From Bryobacteraceae bacterium (lineage in GTDB: Bacteria > Acidobacteriota > Terriglobia > Bryobacterales > Bryobacteraceae), in contig JANWXD010000002.1 of NCBI GenBank assembly GCA_025055455.1, positions 195,808 through 259,807 on the forward strand: a DNA stretch of 64,000 nt. Reading direction: 5' to 3'. Within the stretch, counting starts at the first letter, position 1. Every line of letters starts with the position of its first letter. Of this stretch, positions 48,984 through 57,764 are shown in pieces. Under the pieces are notes generated by a model that was not told the DNA's origin, did no database searches, and saw nothing but the letters and a program-made list of their open reading frames with translations. A program made the position numbers and the translations under genes.

Positions 48984-50029
48984 GCCTGGTTGGGGTCGGA
49001 CACCCGCTCGCCAGCCCGGAGGCACAGCTTCGGGTGCTCGAAACGCGTCGACATCGCGCGTGGAAGCCGTTCGAGCAGGCGCTGGCCGAATCGGGTCTAT
49101 TTCCCCTCCGCGCCACAGGCATTCGCGTGCTGCAACTCAATCTCGGCAAACTGTGCAACCAAACCTGCCGGCACTGCCACGTGGACGCGGGACCGGATCG
49201 GCGCGAAATGATGTCGCGCGAAACGGCGGAGTTATGCCTCGCTGCACTGGCGCAGACGGACATCCCCATCGTGGACATTACCGGCGGGGCGCCGGAGTTG
49301 AACCCGAATTTCCGTTGGCTGGTCGAGCAGGCTCGGGCTCTCGGACGGCACGTGATGGACCGGTGCAACCTGACGGTGCTGCTGCTGCCTTCCCAAGCGG
49401 ATCTGGCCCAATTCCTGGCGCGCCACCGCGTGGAGATCGTCGCCAGCCTTCCCTACTATCAGCAGCGGGAAACGGACGCGCAGCGGGGCCAAGGAGTGTT
49501 TGCGAAGTCCATCGAAGCGATCCGGCGACTGAATACGCTCGGCTATGGGCAGCCCGACAGCGGCTTGCAGCTGAACTTGGTCTACAACCCGACAGGGGCG
49601 TTTCTGCCCCCGAACCAGAAGTCCATCGAAGCGGATTTCAAGCGCGAACTGTGGCGCCGCTACGGAGTGCGGTTCAACTCCCTGTATACCATCACCAACA
49701 TGCCCATCAGCCGCTTCCTGGAATATCTGCTCCGGAGCGGCAACTACGAACGCTACATGGAACGTCTGGTGAACGCCTTTAACCCGGAAGCGGCCGCGGG
49801 CGTCATGTGCCGCTCCACGCTGTCGGTTGGCTGGGATGGCACGCTCTATGATTGCGATTTCAATCAGATGCTCGAGCTGTCCGTCAGCTACGGGGCGCCG
49901 CGCCACATTCGGGATTTTGACGTGGCAAAGTTGGCGACTCGGCAAATCCGGGTGGGCCCACACTGCTACGGGTGCACGGCTGGCTGTGGGTCCTCTTGCT
50001 GCGGGACGATAACGAGTTCGGCCCGATAG
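48980..50029 (+). CDS. arsS: Arsenosugar biosynthesis radical SAM protein ArsS
   Basis: A 349-residue radical SAM enzyme. The cluster cysteines are Cys59, Cys63 and Cys66 (LCNQTCRHCH), followed by VDAGPDR and the GGAPELNPNF loop. A C-terminal cysteine-rich part (CRSTLSVGWDGTLYDCDFN, then CYGCTAGCGSSCCG) suggests an auxiliary cluster. ArsS joins a methylated arsenical to the 5'-deoxyadenosyl unit of S-adenosylmethionine, the first arsenosugar-type step. The start is GTG 48980, overlapping the peroxidase-like gene. No arsM is within the window, so the methylated arsenic would have to come from elsewhere or from the methyltransferase-like protein upstream. Confidence 0.92.
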   Translation: MSLVGVGHPLASPEAQLRVLETRRHRAWKPFEQALAESGLFPLRATGIRVLQLNLGKLCNQTCRHCHVDAGPDRREMMSRETAELCLAALAQTDIPIVDITGGAPELNPNFRWLVEQARALGRHVMDRCNLTVLLLPSQADLAQFLARHRVEIVASLPYYQQRETDAQRGQGVFAKSIEAIRRLNTLGYGQPDSGLQLNLVYNPTGAFLPPNQKSIEADFKRELWRRYGVRFNSLYTITNMPISRFLEYLLRSGNYERYMERLVNAFNPEAAAGVMCRSTLSVGWDGTLYDCDFNQMLELSVSYGAPRHIRDFDVAKLATRQIRVGPHCYGCTAGCGSSCCGTITSSAR

Positions 50030-50122
50030 TGCGCCATGCCCCACACGACCGCCGCCCGGGTCCGGACCACTGGACGGCTTTTGAAGCCAATCCGAACAAC
50101 AAAACGCGCCATTCGATGTTTT

Positions 50123-50140
50123 CCCATTGGTTTCAATGGG
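50123..50140. repeat. Perfect 7-bp inverted repeat before the dehydratase/activase pair
   Basis: CCCATTG and CAATGGG flank a GTTT loop, 58 bases before the start of the dehydratase-like gene. A second small repeat, GGCTT/AAGCC with a 3-base loop, lies at 50076-50088. Neither is followed by a T-run, so a terminator for arsS is less likely than a regulatory stem or operator for the following pair. The 169-base gap otherwise holds no gene. Confidence 0.4.
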
Positions 50141-50198
50141 TTACCTGAGGCAAACTGTGGAACGAACTGGGATTTCAACTCCTTCCGAGAGGTATGCA

Positions 50199-51992
50199 AT
50201 GAGCACGCAGCCGATGGAGCCCAAGCCTAGCCCCATGACAGGGCTGGTTCAGATCGAGTCCTCGATCGAGGCGATTGTACGTCAGCGTGTGGCGGAAGAG
50301 CGCGCGCGTCTGGAGCGGGAGGCCGGGCTCACCGCCCAGGAAGTGCGCCACTTCAAGCGTCCCGTGGAAAGGCCCTTTACCAAGGATCAGCGGGGGCATA
50401 CGACGTTGCTGTTCGGTGGCCTGACGTGGAAACACGAGAAACTCATCCACGGTGCGTTGGAGGGTCTAGGATACGTGGCCGAGTGCTTGCCCACGCCGAA
50501 TGTGGCCGCGTTCCAGACGGGCAAGGAGTTCGGCAACAACGGTCAGTGCAACCCGACCTACTTCACCGTCGGCAACCTTGTCCAATACCTGCAGCATCTG
50601 GAGGAGCAAGGCCTGAGCAAGCAGGAGATCATCGACCGCTATGTGTTTTTCACCGCTGGTGCTTGCGGCCCCTGCCGCTTCGGTATGTACGAGGCGGAAT
50701 ACCGTCTGGCGCTGCGCAATGCGGGCTTCGATGGTTTCCGGGTGCTGCTGTTCCAGCAATCGGGTGGCTTGAACCAGGCCGAGGCTGAAGCGGGCCTGGA
50801 GATGAACCTGGATTTCTTCCTCGCCATCCTGAACGCGATGAACTGCGGCGACGTGCTCAACGAGGTCGCCTACGCCATTCGTCCCTTCGAGGTGCGACCG
50901 GGTCAGACCGACGAGACCCTAGAGCGCGTCGTCGAGTACATGCACGAAGTTTTTCGCAACAAGCAGCCGTGGCGCGTGGGTGACAAACTGGCCCGCTACT
51001 TGGGCGGCTTCAAGGACACGGCCGAGTATATCGGCAAATTCCTGAACCAGCTGCGCAGCGACGAGTACACTGGGGCGCTCGAGCGTTGCCGTGACATGTT
51101 CGACTCGATCGAGGTGGACCGGCTCCGCGTCAAGCCCATCGTCAAGATCACGGGTGAGTTCTGGGCGCAGACCACAGAGGGCGATGGCAACTTCAACATG
51201 TTCCGGTTCCTGGAGCGCGAGGGGGCGCAGGTGTTGGTGGAGCCCGTGGGGACTTGGATCATGTACATGCTCCACCAAGTGGTGCAGAAGTATCGCGACT
51301 TCAAGGGATTGGACGAAGGCGCCGTGCTGCCGCCCCTGTGGCGGCTCGACAAACGGGCGAAGATCGAACTCGACTATCGCACCAAGGTGGCCAAACTGAA
51401 GCTCGCCGAGGCGATCTTCCGGCGCGAGTACCAGCGCATCGTGGACGCCTTGGGCGGCTTGGCGCATCCGCTGGTAGATCAGTACGAGCTGCAGCGCATG
51501 GGCCACCCCTTCTACAACTCGAGGGCGGGCGGCGGCGAAGGGCACCTGGAGGTGGCGAAGAACATTTATTACTCCAACAAGGATCTTTGCCACATGGTGC
51601 TGTCGCTGAAGCCGTTCGGCTGCATGCCCTCCACGCAGTCCGACGGCGCGCAGGCGGCCGTCGTGTCGCTATACAAGGACATGATCTTCTTGCCCATCGA
51701 GACTTCCGGAGAAGGCGAGATCAACGCGCACAGCCGCGTGCAAATGGCTCTCGGCGAGGCCAAGAACAAGGCGAAGCGGGAGTTCCAGGAAGTCCTGGAG
51801 AAGACCGGGCTGACCCTGGACGATTGCCGGGCCTTCGTCGATGCCCATCCGGAAATGAAGCGGCCGATGTACAAGGTCCCGCACCACAAGGGCGTGGTCG
51901 GGGTGGCGGCGAACTTCGTGCTCCACATCGCCGAGCGCATGAAACGGGAAAACTGGGTTCCCGAACGCAAAGTGATGGTCGCCGTCGGCTGA
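50199..51992 (+). CDS. 2-hydroxyacyl-CoA dehydratase superfamily protein (HgdB/DUF2229-like), unassigned substrate
   Basis: A 597-residue protein starting at ATG 50199 with GAGAGG upstream. It belongs to the family of the 2-hydroxyglutaryl-CoA dehydratase/benzoyl-CoA reductase subunits. It matches what is the C-terminal half of larger one-chain CoA-activase proteins. Seen cysteines that could hold [4Fe-4S] clusters are in NNGQCNPTYFT, GACGPCRFGMYE, NAMNCGDVL and PFGCMPSTQSDG. The first 50 residues are charged helix. The next gene is its likely ATP-driven electron donor. The reaction is unknown; a low-potential reduction or dehydration is the family-based guess. Confidence 0.85.
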   Translation: MSTQPMEPKPSPMTGLVQIESSIEAIVRQRVAEERARLEREAGLTAQEVRHFKRPVERPFTKDQRGHTTLLFGGLTWKHEKLIHGALEGLGYVAECLPTPNVAAFQTGKEFGNNGQCNPTYFTVGNLVQYLQHLEEQGLSKQEIIDRYVFFTAGACGPCRFGMYEAEYRLALRNAGFDGFRVLLFQQSGGLNQAEAEAGLEMNLDFFLAILNAMNCGDVLNEVAYAIRPFEVRPGQTDETLERVVEYMHEVFRNKQPWRVGDKLARYLGGFKDTAEYIGKFLNQLRSDEYTGALERCRDMFDSIEVDRLRVKPIVKITGEFWAQTTEGDGNFNMFRFLEREGAQVLVEPVGTWIMYMLHQVVQKYRDFKGLDEGAVLPPLWRLDKRAKIELDYRTKVAKLKLAEAIFRREYQRIVDALGGLAHPLVDQYELQRMGHPFYNSRAGGGEGHLEVAKNIYYSNKDLCHMVLSLKPFGCMPSTQSDGAQAAVVSLYKDMIFLPIETSGEGEINAHSRVQMALGEAKNKAKREFQEVLEKTGLTLDDCRAFVDAHPEMKRPMYKVPHHKGVVGVAANFVLHIAERMKRENWVPERKVMVAVG

Positions 51993-52037
51993 AGCGCGGC
52001 GCCGGCTTTTCGCGAAACGACTCGGGGGAGCGACTGC

Positions 52038-55000
52038 ATGCAGAAACACTACTACATCGGCATGGACGTCGGCTCGACGACGGTCAAGGCTGTCGTGGTG
52101 GATCAGCGCACCGACCAAATCGTCTGGCAAGACTACCAGCGCCACGAAACCAAGCAGCCGGAGAAAGTCCTCGAGTTCTTGAAACGCTTCGAGACCGAGA
52201 TCGAAGATTTCGCGCGGGAGCGAGCGCGGATCTTCATCACGGGCTCCGGCGGCGGCGGACTGGCCAAGTACATCGGCGCCAAGTTCGTTCAGGAGGTCAA
52301 CGCCGTCTCCCTGGCGGTGGAGAAGCTGTACCCGGAATGCGGTTCGGTGATCGAGCTGGGCGGTCAAGACGCCAAGATCATCATCTTCAAGGAGGATCCC
52401 GAGACCGGGCGCAAGAAAAAGATCCCCTCGATGAACGACAAGTGCGCCGGTGGCACCGGGGCGGTCATCGACAAAATCAACGCTAAGCTGCGCATTCCGC
52501 CGGATCAGCTCTGCAACATGGGTTACCTCGGGCTCAAGCTGCATCCGGTGGCGGGCAAGTGCGGCGTGTTTGCGGAAACCGACATCAACGGCCTCCAAAA
52601 AGCCGGCGTTCCGCCTGAAGAACTCATGGCCTCGCTGTTCGAGGCGATCGTCATGCAGAACCTTTCGGTGCTCACCCGGGGCAACACCTTGCGCCCGGTG
52701 GTGCTGTTGCTGGGCGGCCCGAACACCTATATTCGGGGGATGCGCGAGTGCTGGAAGCACAACATTCCCAAGATCTGGGCCGAGCGCAACACCCCGCTGC
52801 CCGAAGGGATCCCGCCGGAGGATCTGATCCGCACCCCCGAGAACGCCCAATATTTCGCCGCCATTGGCGCCGTCGAGTTCGGCAAGACCGAAGAGGAGGG
52901 GGTCGGCCAATATCTGGGTTGGGAAAAGCTCGAATGGTACATCCACGTCGGCCGGGAGGAGGAAAAGGCCAAGAAGGGGGGCAAGGGCGGGTTAGCCAAA
53001 AGCCCCGAGGAATTGGAGGCCTTCAAGGCGAAATATCGGCACAAGAAGTTCGTCCCGGCCACCTTCCAGCCGGGGGAGATCGTCGAGGGGTTCATCGGCA
53101 TCGATGGCGGCTCGACGTCCACCAAGGCGGTGTTGCTGTCCAAGGACCAGGACCGGCGCGTGCTGGCCAAGGCCTATCAGCTCTCCCGAGGCAATCCCAT
53201 CGAGGACACGATGGAGATTTTCGCCAAGCTGCGCAAGCAGGTGGAGGACCAAGGGGCCACGCTCAAGGTGCTCGGGGTGGGCACCACCGGGTATGCCAAG
53301 GACATCTTGAAGGACGTCATCGGGGCCGACGCCGCCATCGTGGAGACCGTGGCCCACACGCAGGCCGGACTCCACTTCTATAAGGACATCGACGTTATCT
53401 GCGACGTCGGCGGACAGGACATCAAGATCATCATTCTCAAAAATGGCCGCGTCAAGGACTTCAAGCTGAACACCCAGTGTTCGGCCGGCAACGGCTACTT
53501 TTTGCAGTCCACCGCCCAGGGCTTTGGCTACCCGGTCGAGCAGTTCGCCGACGTGGCGTTCAGCGCCACCAGCTTCCCGCAATTCGGCTACGGTTGCGCG
53601 GTCTTCATGCAGTCCGACATCGTGGATTTCCAGCGGCAGGGTTGGAAGCCCGAAGAGATCATGGCCGGGCTGTGCAACGTGCTGCCGAAGAACATCTGGC
53701 TGTACGTTTCGCAGATCCCGAATTTGTCGGCGATCGGGCGGCGGTTCCTGCTCCAGGGCGGCACGCAGTACAACCTCGCGGCGGTCAAGGCCCAGGTGGA
53801 CTTTATCGAATCCCGTTTCCGCGGCAAGGACGTACAGCCGGAGGTCATCGTACATGAGCACTGCGGGGAGGCGGGCGCCATCGGCGCGGCGCTCGAGGCC
53901 GCCCGGCTGTGGGAGATGGGGCGGCAGACCACGTTCATCGGCCTCGATGCGGTCCAGCGGATCGAGTACAAAACCACGCGCAACGAAAACACTCGCTGCT
54001 ATTTTTGCAAGAACAAGTGCTTGCGCACGTTCATCGACGTCAAAACCAGCGTGCTCAGCGAGACGGCCTACCGTCCCACCAAGAGCAAAGTTCCCCTGGA
54101 AGAGGGAGCGCAGCGGCTCATCATCGCCACCTGCGAGAAAGGCACAGTGGAAGACATCAACGAGATGCGGAACATCAAGGGCAACCTGGACCGCGTCAAG
54201 AAGGCCAATCCGAACTTTGTCGAGATCGCGGCCAGGGCGGTGTTCCGCGTCCCGGACGTTCCGTTGGTGGCGGACCCGCTGCCCAAGATCCGCCTGACCC
54301 CCGCCCAGAAGAAGCGGGCCGAGCTGATGAGCCGGCGGGCGCGGCTCCGCATCGGCATGCCGCGCGTGTTGAACATGTACTCGGTGGCGCCGGTCTTCAC
54401 GGCTTACTTTGCCTCGCTGGGCGTGAAGGCGGAAAACATCGTCTTCTCCGACTACACCAGCGAGCAGCTGTACAAGGAAGGCGCCAAGCGCGGTTCGATC
54501 GACCCTTGTTTTCCGTCAAAACTCGGCATACCGCACGTCCACAATCTGCTGTACGTGCACCACGCCAAGAAGCCGCTCGACATTATTTTCTTCCCGATGA
54601 TCGACGATCTGCCGAGCGACTTGGCGTGCACGATCGACAGCCGGGCCTGCCCGACGGTGGCCACGACGCCGGAAGCGGTCAAAGCGGCCTTTACCAAAGA
54701 GGGCGACCTGTTCAAAGAAAAGGGTGTGCTGTTCCTGGACACCTTTGTCAATCTCAAAGACCCGAAGGTGTTCGAGCGGCAAATGTTCCAGCAGTTCAAG
54801 GACATTCTGGGTCTGTCTCCGGAGGAGAATCATCGCGCTGTCCAGGAAGGCTACAAGGCGCTCGATTCTTACCTCAACGTCACGCTCCGGGGCGCGGCCC
54901 GCGAGGTGCTGGAGCAACTGGAGCGGGAAGACCGCCTGGGCGTGGTGCTGCTCGGGCGGCCGTACCACAACGATCCGGGCATCAACCACGAAATCCTCGA

Positions 55001-55622
55001 GGAGTTCCAGAAGCTCGGCTATCCGGTCTTCACGCAGGACTGCTTGCCCATTGACGATGACATCATCTGGCGGCTGTTCGGTGACGAGGTGCGCGCCGGC
55101 GAAATCCCGCATCCCATGGCCATTACGGACGTCTGGAAGAACTCCTATAGCGAAAACACGTCACGCAAGGTTTGGGCGGCCAAGTACGTGGCGCGGCACC
55201 CCAATTTGGTGGCCCTGGAGCTTTCCAGCTTCAAGTGCGGCCACGACGCGCCCATCTACACCGTGGTCGAGGAGATCGTGGAGCATTCCGGAACGCCTTA
55301 TTTCTGCTTCAAGGACATCGACGAGAACAAGCCGACGGGCTCGATCAAGATCCGCGTGGAGACCATCGCGTACTTCCTCAAGCGGTACCGCGAGGACATG
55401 GTCGAGGCCAAGAAGAAGCGCAGCTCAATTGACGCGCAATTGGCGGAATTCGAAAAGCGGCTCCGCCTGCAGTTGCTCAAAGAGCGACTGGCGCAGCTCG
55501 AAAGCGACGAAAAGGTCAAACGGAGCTTGGACCAGGGCGCGATGCCGCAGATTCACGTTTCGGTGGCGGCTCTGGCGGCCTCCCGGCCACAAGCCCCGAC
55601 ACAACATGCGACCGGAGACTAG
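52038..55622 (+). CDS. Tandem ASKHA ATPase activase (BcrA/BadF-type, two copies) fused to a dehydratase-like domain
   Basis: A 1194-residue protein. Domain 1 (about 1-290) is an ASKHA activase, GMDVGSTTVKAVVV and ELGGQDAKIII, with cluster cysteines Cys136 (NDKCAGGTGA) and Cys175 (GKCGVFAETDI). Domain 2 (about 350-630) repeats this with GIDGGSTSTKAVLL, DVGGQDIKIII, Cys481 (NTQCSAGNGYF) and Cys520 (YGCAVFMQSDI). In both copies the two cysteines are 39 apart, the spacing I recall for the HgdC activase. A CYFCKNKC cluster motif follows at 654-661. Residues 750-1130 resemble the dehydratase family (SIDPCFPSKLG, DSRACPT, SFKCGHDAP). The last 60 residues are coiled coil. ATP use should push electrons to very low potential. 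Partner: the gene 45 bases upstream. Confidence 0.88.
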   Translation: MQKHYYIGMDVGSTTVKAVVVDQRTDQIVWQDYQRHETKQPEKVLEFLKRFETEIEDFARERARIFITGSGGGGLAKYIGAKFVQEVNAVSLAVEKLYPECGSVIELGGQDAKIIIFKEDPETGRKKKIPSMNDKCAGGTGAVIDKINAKLRIPPDQLCNMGYLGLKLHPVAGKCGVFAETDINGLQKAGVPPEELMASLFEAIVMQNLSVLTRGNTLRPVVLLLGGPNTYIRGMRECWKHNIPKIWAERNTPLPEGIPPEDLIRTPENAQYFAAIGAVEFGKTEEEGVGQYLGWEKLEWYIHVGREEEKAKKGGKGGLAKSPEELEAFKAKYRHKKFVPATFQPGEIVEGFIGIDGGSTSTKAVLLSKDQDRRVLAKAYQLSRGNPIEDTMEIFAKLRKQVEDQGATLKVLGVGTTGYAKDILKDVIGADAAIVETVAHTQAGLHFYKDIDVICDVGGQDIKIIILKNGRVKDFKLNTQCSAGNGYFLQSTAQGFGYPVEQFADVAFSATSFPQFGYGCAVFMQSDIVDFQRQGWKPEEIMAGLCNVLPKNIWLYVSQIPNLSAIGRRFLLQGGTQYNLAAVKAQVDFIESRFRGKDVQPEVIVHEHCGEAGAIGAALEAARLWEMGRQTTFIGLDAVQRIEYKTTRNENTRCYFCKNKCLRTFIDVKTSVLSETAYRPTKSKVPLEEGAQRLIIATCEKGTVEDINEMRNIKGNLDRVKKANPNFVEIAARAVFRVPDVPLVADPLPKIRLTPAQKKRAELMSRRARLRIGMPRVLNMYSVAPVFTAYFASLGVKAENIVFSDYTSEQLYKEGAKRGSIDPCFPSKLGIPHVHNLLYVHHAKKPLDIIFFPMIDDLPSDLACTIDSRACPTVATTPEAVKAAFTKEGDLFKEKGVLFLDTFVNLKDPKVFERQMFQQFKDILGLSPEENHRAVQEGYKALDSYLNVTLRGAAREVLEQLEREDRLGVVLLGRPYHNDPGINHEILEEFQKLGYPVFTQDCLPIDDDIIWRLFGDEVRAGEIPHPMAITDVWKNSYSENTSRKVWAAKYVARHPNLVALELSSFKCGHDAPIYTVVEEIVEHSGTPYFCFKDIDENKPTGSIKIRVETIAYFLKRYREDMVEAKKKRSSIDAQLAEFEKRLRLQLLKERLAQLESDEKVKRSLDQGAMPQIHVSVAALAASRPQAPTQHATGD

Positions 55623-55635
55623 GCGGGATCGGCGG

Positions 55636-55656
55636 CGGGCCGGGCTCATCGGCCCG
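55636..55656. terminator. Inverted repeat between convergent genes, possible terminator
   Basis: CGGGCCG and CGGCCCG pair with a 7-base loop in the 67-base gap between the convergent activase and GT39-like genes. The stem is very GC-rich. No T-run follows on either strand, so it may act as a two-way hairpin barrier rather than a classical intrinsic terminator. Confidence 0.35.
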
Positions 55657-55689
55657 GGACTTCGGTGGGCTCCCGTCGCTCGGTGTACC

Positions 55690-57195
55690 TCAGACGAAAG
55701 AGCGCGTGGGGGCAGCCTGTAAGCCAATGCGAGTCGCCTCCGAAGCCCCGTCGGTGCGCTCCACAACCGGCAAGGCCCCGGGGAGCTGCCGGATGCGTAC
55801 GGTCCGCTGAGGGGCCTCGGCGCAGGAAGGCAGCGGCGTGAGGGCGTAGTAGTCCAGCCCGTAGCGCCAGTTCCGGTGCAGCGATTCGATGCAGACTGCA
55901 TCGCGGTGTGCGGCCACTTGCCGCCACAGGGGCCGTCCCGACGCCCAGCGATCCACTTCCGGAAGCGCCTCGACCTTGAGGTACACGACGGCCGCGGTCG
56001 CCGCCACGGCGGTTAGCATCACGGCGGCGGCGCGCCGTGCCGCTCGTTCCAGCAGCCAAACCCCTGTCGCCAAGGTGACCATTCCCGCTGCGAACGTCCA
56101 ACTCCAGCCCTGAATCGGGGCCCGCGACAGCCCGGAGGCGAGCGCGAAGGGCAGCGTCCCGCTCACCAAGGGCGTTACGACGAGCGAAGCAATGCTCGAG
56201 GCCAATAGCCACCGGGCGTCGGGGCGTTCCGCGAGCGCGAGGCCCACCAGTAGCGCAAGCGGAGGCAGCAGAGGCAACAGGTAACCCGGCAGTTTATTGA
56301 CGGAGGCCGAAAAAAACAGCAAGCCGAACAGCACCCATAACGCCAGGAATCGGCGGCGCGGGTCGGCATAGGGCCTGGGGCGAACAACCGCCACAAGCCA
56401 CGGCGTCCACGGGAAAATTGCCGCGGGGAGAATGGGAAGGTAGAACCACCAGGGGCGCGGGTGATGAATGCCGCCTCCAACTAACCGTTCCAGGTGATGC
56501 CGTCCGAAAAACTCGCCGAGAAATTCCATTCCATGCCGGGCTGCGCATAGGGCATACCACGGAACGGCGGTGAGCAGAAACACCGCAATACCCGCCGGGC
56601 GGAAGAAAGCTCGCCACCGGCTGCGCGCACACCAAACCAGCGGTAAGGCCAGCACCAGCGGCACCAACCCCTTGGCGAGCACCGCCAGCCCGAGGCAGAA
56701 CCAAGCTGCGAGCAAATGCCCCCTGTGGCCGGTGGAAAGCCAGCGCAGACCGAACAACATGGCCAGCCCGAACGTGGCAGCAAGCGGCAGATCGGGCACG
56801 GCCAAATGACTGAAGGCGACCCAGCCGGCGCTGGTGGCCAACACCGCGACACCGTATCCGGCGGCCTCGGAGCCGAACTCCTGACGTGCCAGTGCCCAAA
56901 ACAGCCCGAGGAAGAAGACACCGAGCAGCGCCACAGGCAAGCGCGGCGCCAGATCGGCGTCCAGGCCGGCCAGGTAGCCCGACGCGGTCATCCAGTAAAG
57001 GAGCGGCGGTTTTTCGAACCAGGCTCGGCCCCAGAGCACGGGCGTGAGCCAGTCGCCGGAGTGCGCCATCTGGCGGCCGATGGCGGCGTAACGGGGCTCG
57101 TCCGGACCGATCAGACCGGCTGCCTCGAGCCCAAAAAAATAGAGAAAATAGGACAAGACCCCCGCGGTGAGGGCGATGCGGATGCGATCCAGCAC
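55690..57195 (-). CDS. GT39/ArnT-like membrane glycosyltransferase
   Basis: About 501 residues from GTG 57195, where the protein opens directly at the first membrane helix; longer frames run into a shadow region. It has ten or more hydrophobic segments. The GT-C acid motif is GPDEPRYAAIGRQM (about residue 30), followed by WFEKPPLLYWMTA and, later, SASVNKLPGYLLPLLPP, which mark the ArnT/PMT family. A periplasmic C-terminal domain of about 150 residues follows the last helices. Such enzymes move a sugar from a polyprenyl phosphate to lipid A or protein. The N-terminus overlaps the start of the divergent HIT-like gene by about 20 bases. Confidence 0.85.
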   Translation of the reverse strand: MLDRIRIALTAGVLSYFLYFFGLEAAGLIGPDEPRYAAIGRQMAHSGDWLTPVLWGRAWFEKPPLLYWMTASGYLAGLDADLAPRLPVALLGVFFLGLFWALARQEFGSEAAGYGVAVLATSAGWVAFSHLAVPDLPLAATFGLAMLFGLRWLSTGHRGHLLAAWFCLGLAVLAKGLVPLVLALPLVWCARSRWRAFFRPAGIAVFLLTAVPWYALCAARHGMEFLGEFFGRHHLERLVGGGIHHPRPWWFYLPILPAAIFPWTPWLVAVVRPRPYADPRRRFLALWVLFGLLFFSASVNKLPGYLLPLLPPLALLVGLALAERPDARWLLASSIASLVVTPLVSGTLPFALASGLSRAPIQGWSWTFAAGMVTLATGVWLLERAARRAAAVMLTAVAATAAVVYLKVEALPEVDRWASGRPLWRQVAAHRDAVCIESLHRNWRYGLDYYALTPLPSCAEAPQRTVRIRQLPGALPVVERTDGASEATRIGLQAAPTRSFV

Positions 57196-57757
57196 CTCCA
57201 CAAGTATACCGGCCGCCGTTTGGACGGCTCTCCTGGCGGCCTTCTTGGCCGCTGTCGCTGCGCGCGCCGACATGGCCAACTGTCCCTGTGATCCGGACCG
57301 GCCCGAGACGCTCGCGGCGCGGGAGTGCAGTCTGACGCGGGAGGCGCTCAAGCAGCCCGGCGAGCCGGCTGTCTTCTTCCTGAAAGACATCAATCCGCGA
57401 AAACCGAACCGCATGCTGGCCATCCCGCGCGCCGTGCGCAAGGGCATGTACCGGCTGTCGGACATGACCGCGGAAGAGCGGCTTCAGCTGTGGACTGCGG
57501 CCATTCAGAAGGCTAAGGAGCTCTGGGGTGACGACTGGGCGCTCGCGAAAAACGGCGACCTGGTGCGCACGCAGTGCCAGCCCCACGTGCACATCGGCAG
57601 GTTCATTCGTGAGGTCGAAATGGACAATTTCATCGTGGTGGACGGGCCCGACGAGATCCCCGTGCCCGATGGGGACGGCTTGTGGGTGCATCCCGTCAAC
57701 GGCAAACTCCACGTGCACGTGGGCGAGCAGCTCACCGAGTCGGTGTTGTTGAGGTAA
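57176..57757 (+). CDS. Secreted HIT-like protein of unclear function
   Basis: A 193-residue protein from ATG 57176, with GAGGG upstream and a signal peptide ending AARA before DMANC. Histidine-rich motifs CQPHVHIGRF (about 140) and KLHVHVGEQ (about 180) recall the HIT or CDP-diacylglycerol-pyrophosphatase fold. The classic HxHxHxx is incomplete (only two His in the first motif). ITAL-type start and cysteines CPC and REC near the N-terminus may form disulfides. If it is active, a nucleotide-linked phosphate hydrolysis outside the membrane is likely; it may equally be a binding protein. Confidence 0.62.
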   Translation: MRMRSSTSTSIPAAVWTALLAAFLAAVAARADMANCPCDPDRPETLAARECSLTREALKQPGEPAVFFLKDINPRKPNRMLAIPRAVRKGMYRLSDMTAEERLQLWTAAIQKAKELWGDDWALAKNGDLVRTQCQPHVHIGRFIREVEMDNFIVVDGPDEIPVPDGDGLWVHPVNGKLHVHVGEQLTESVLLR

Positions 57758-57764
57758 GCTTTCC

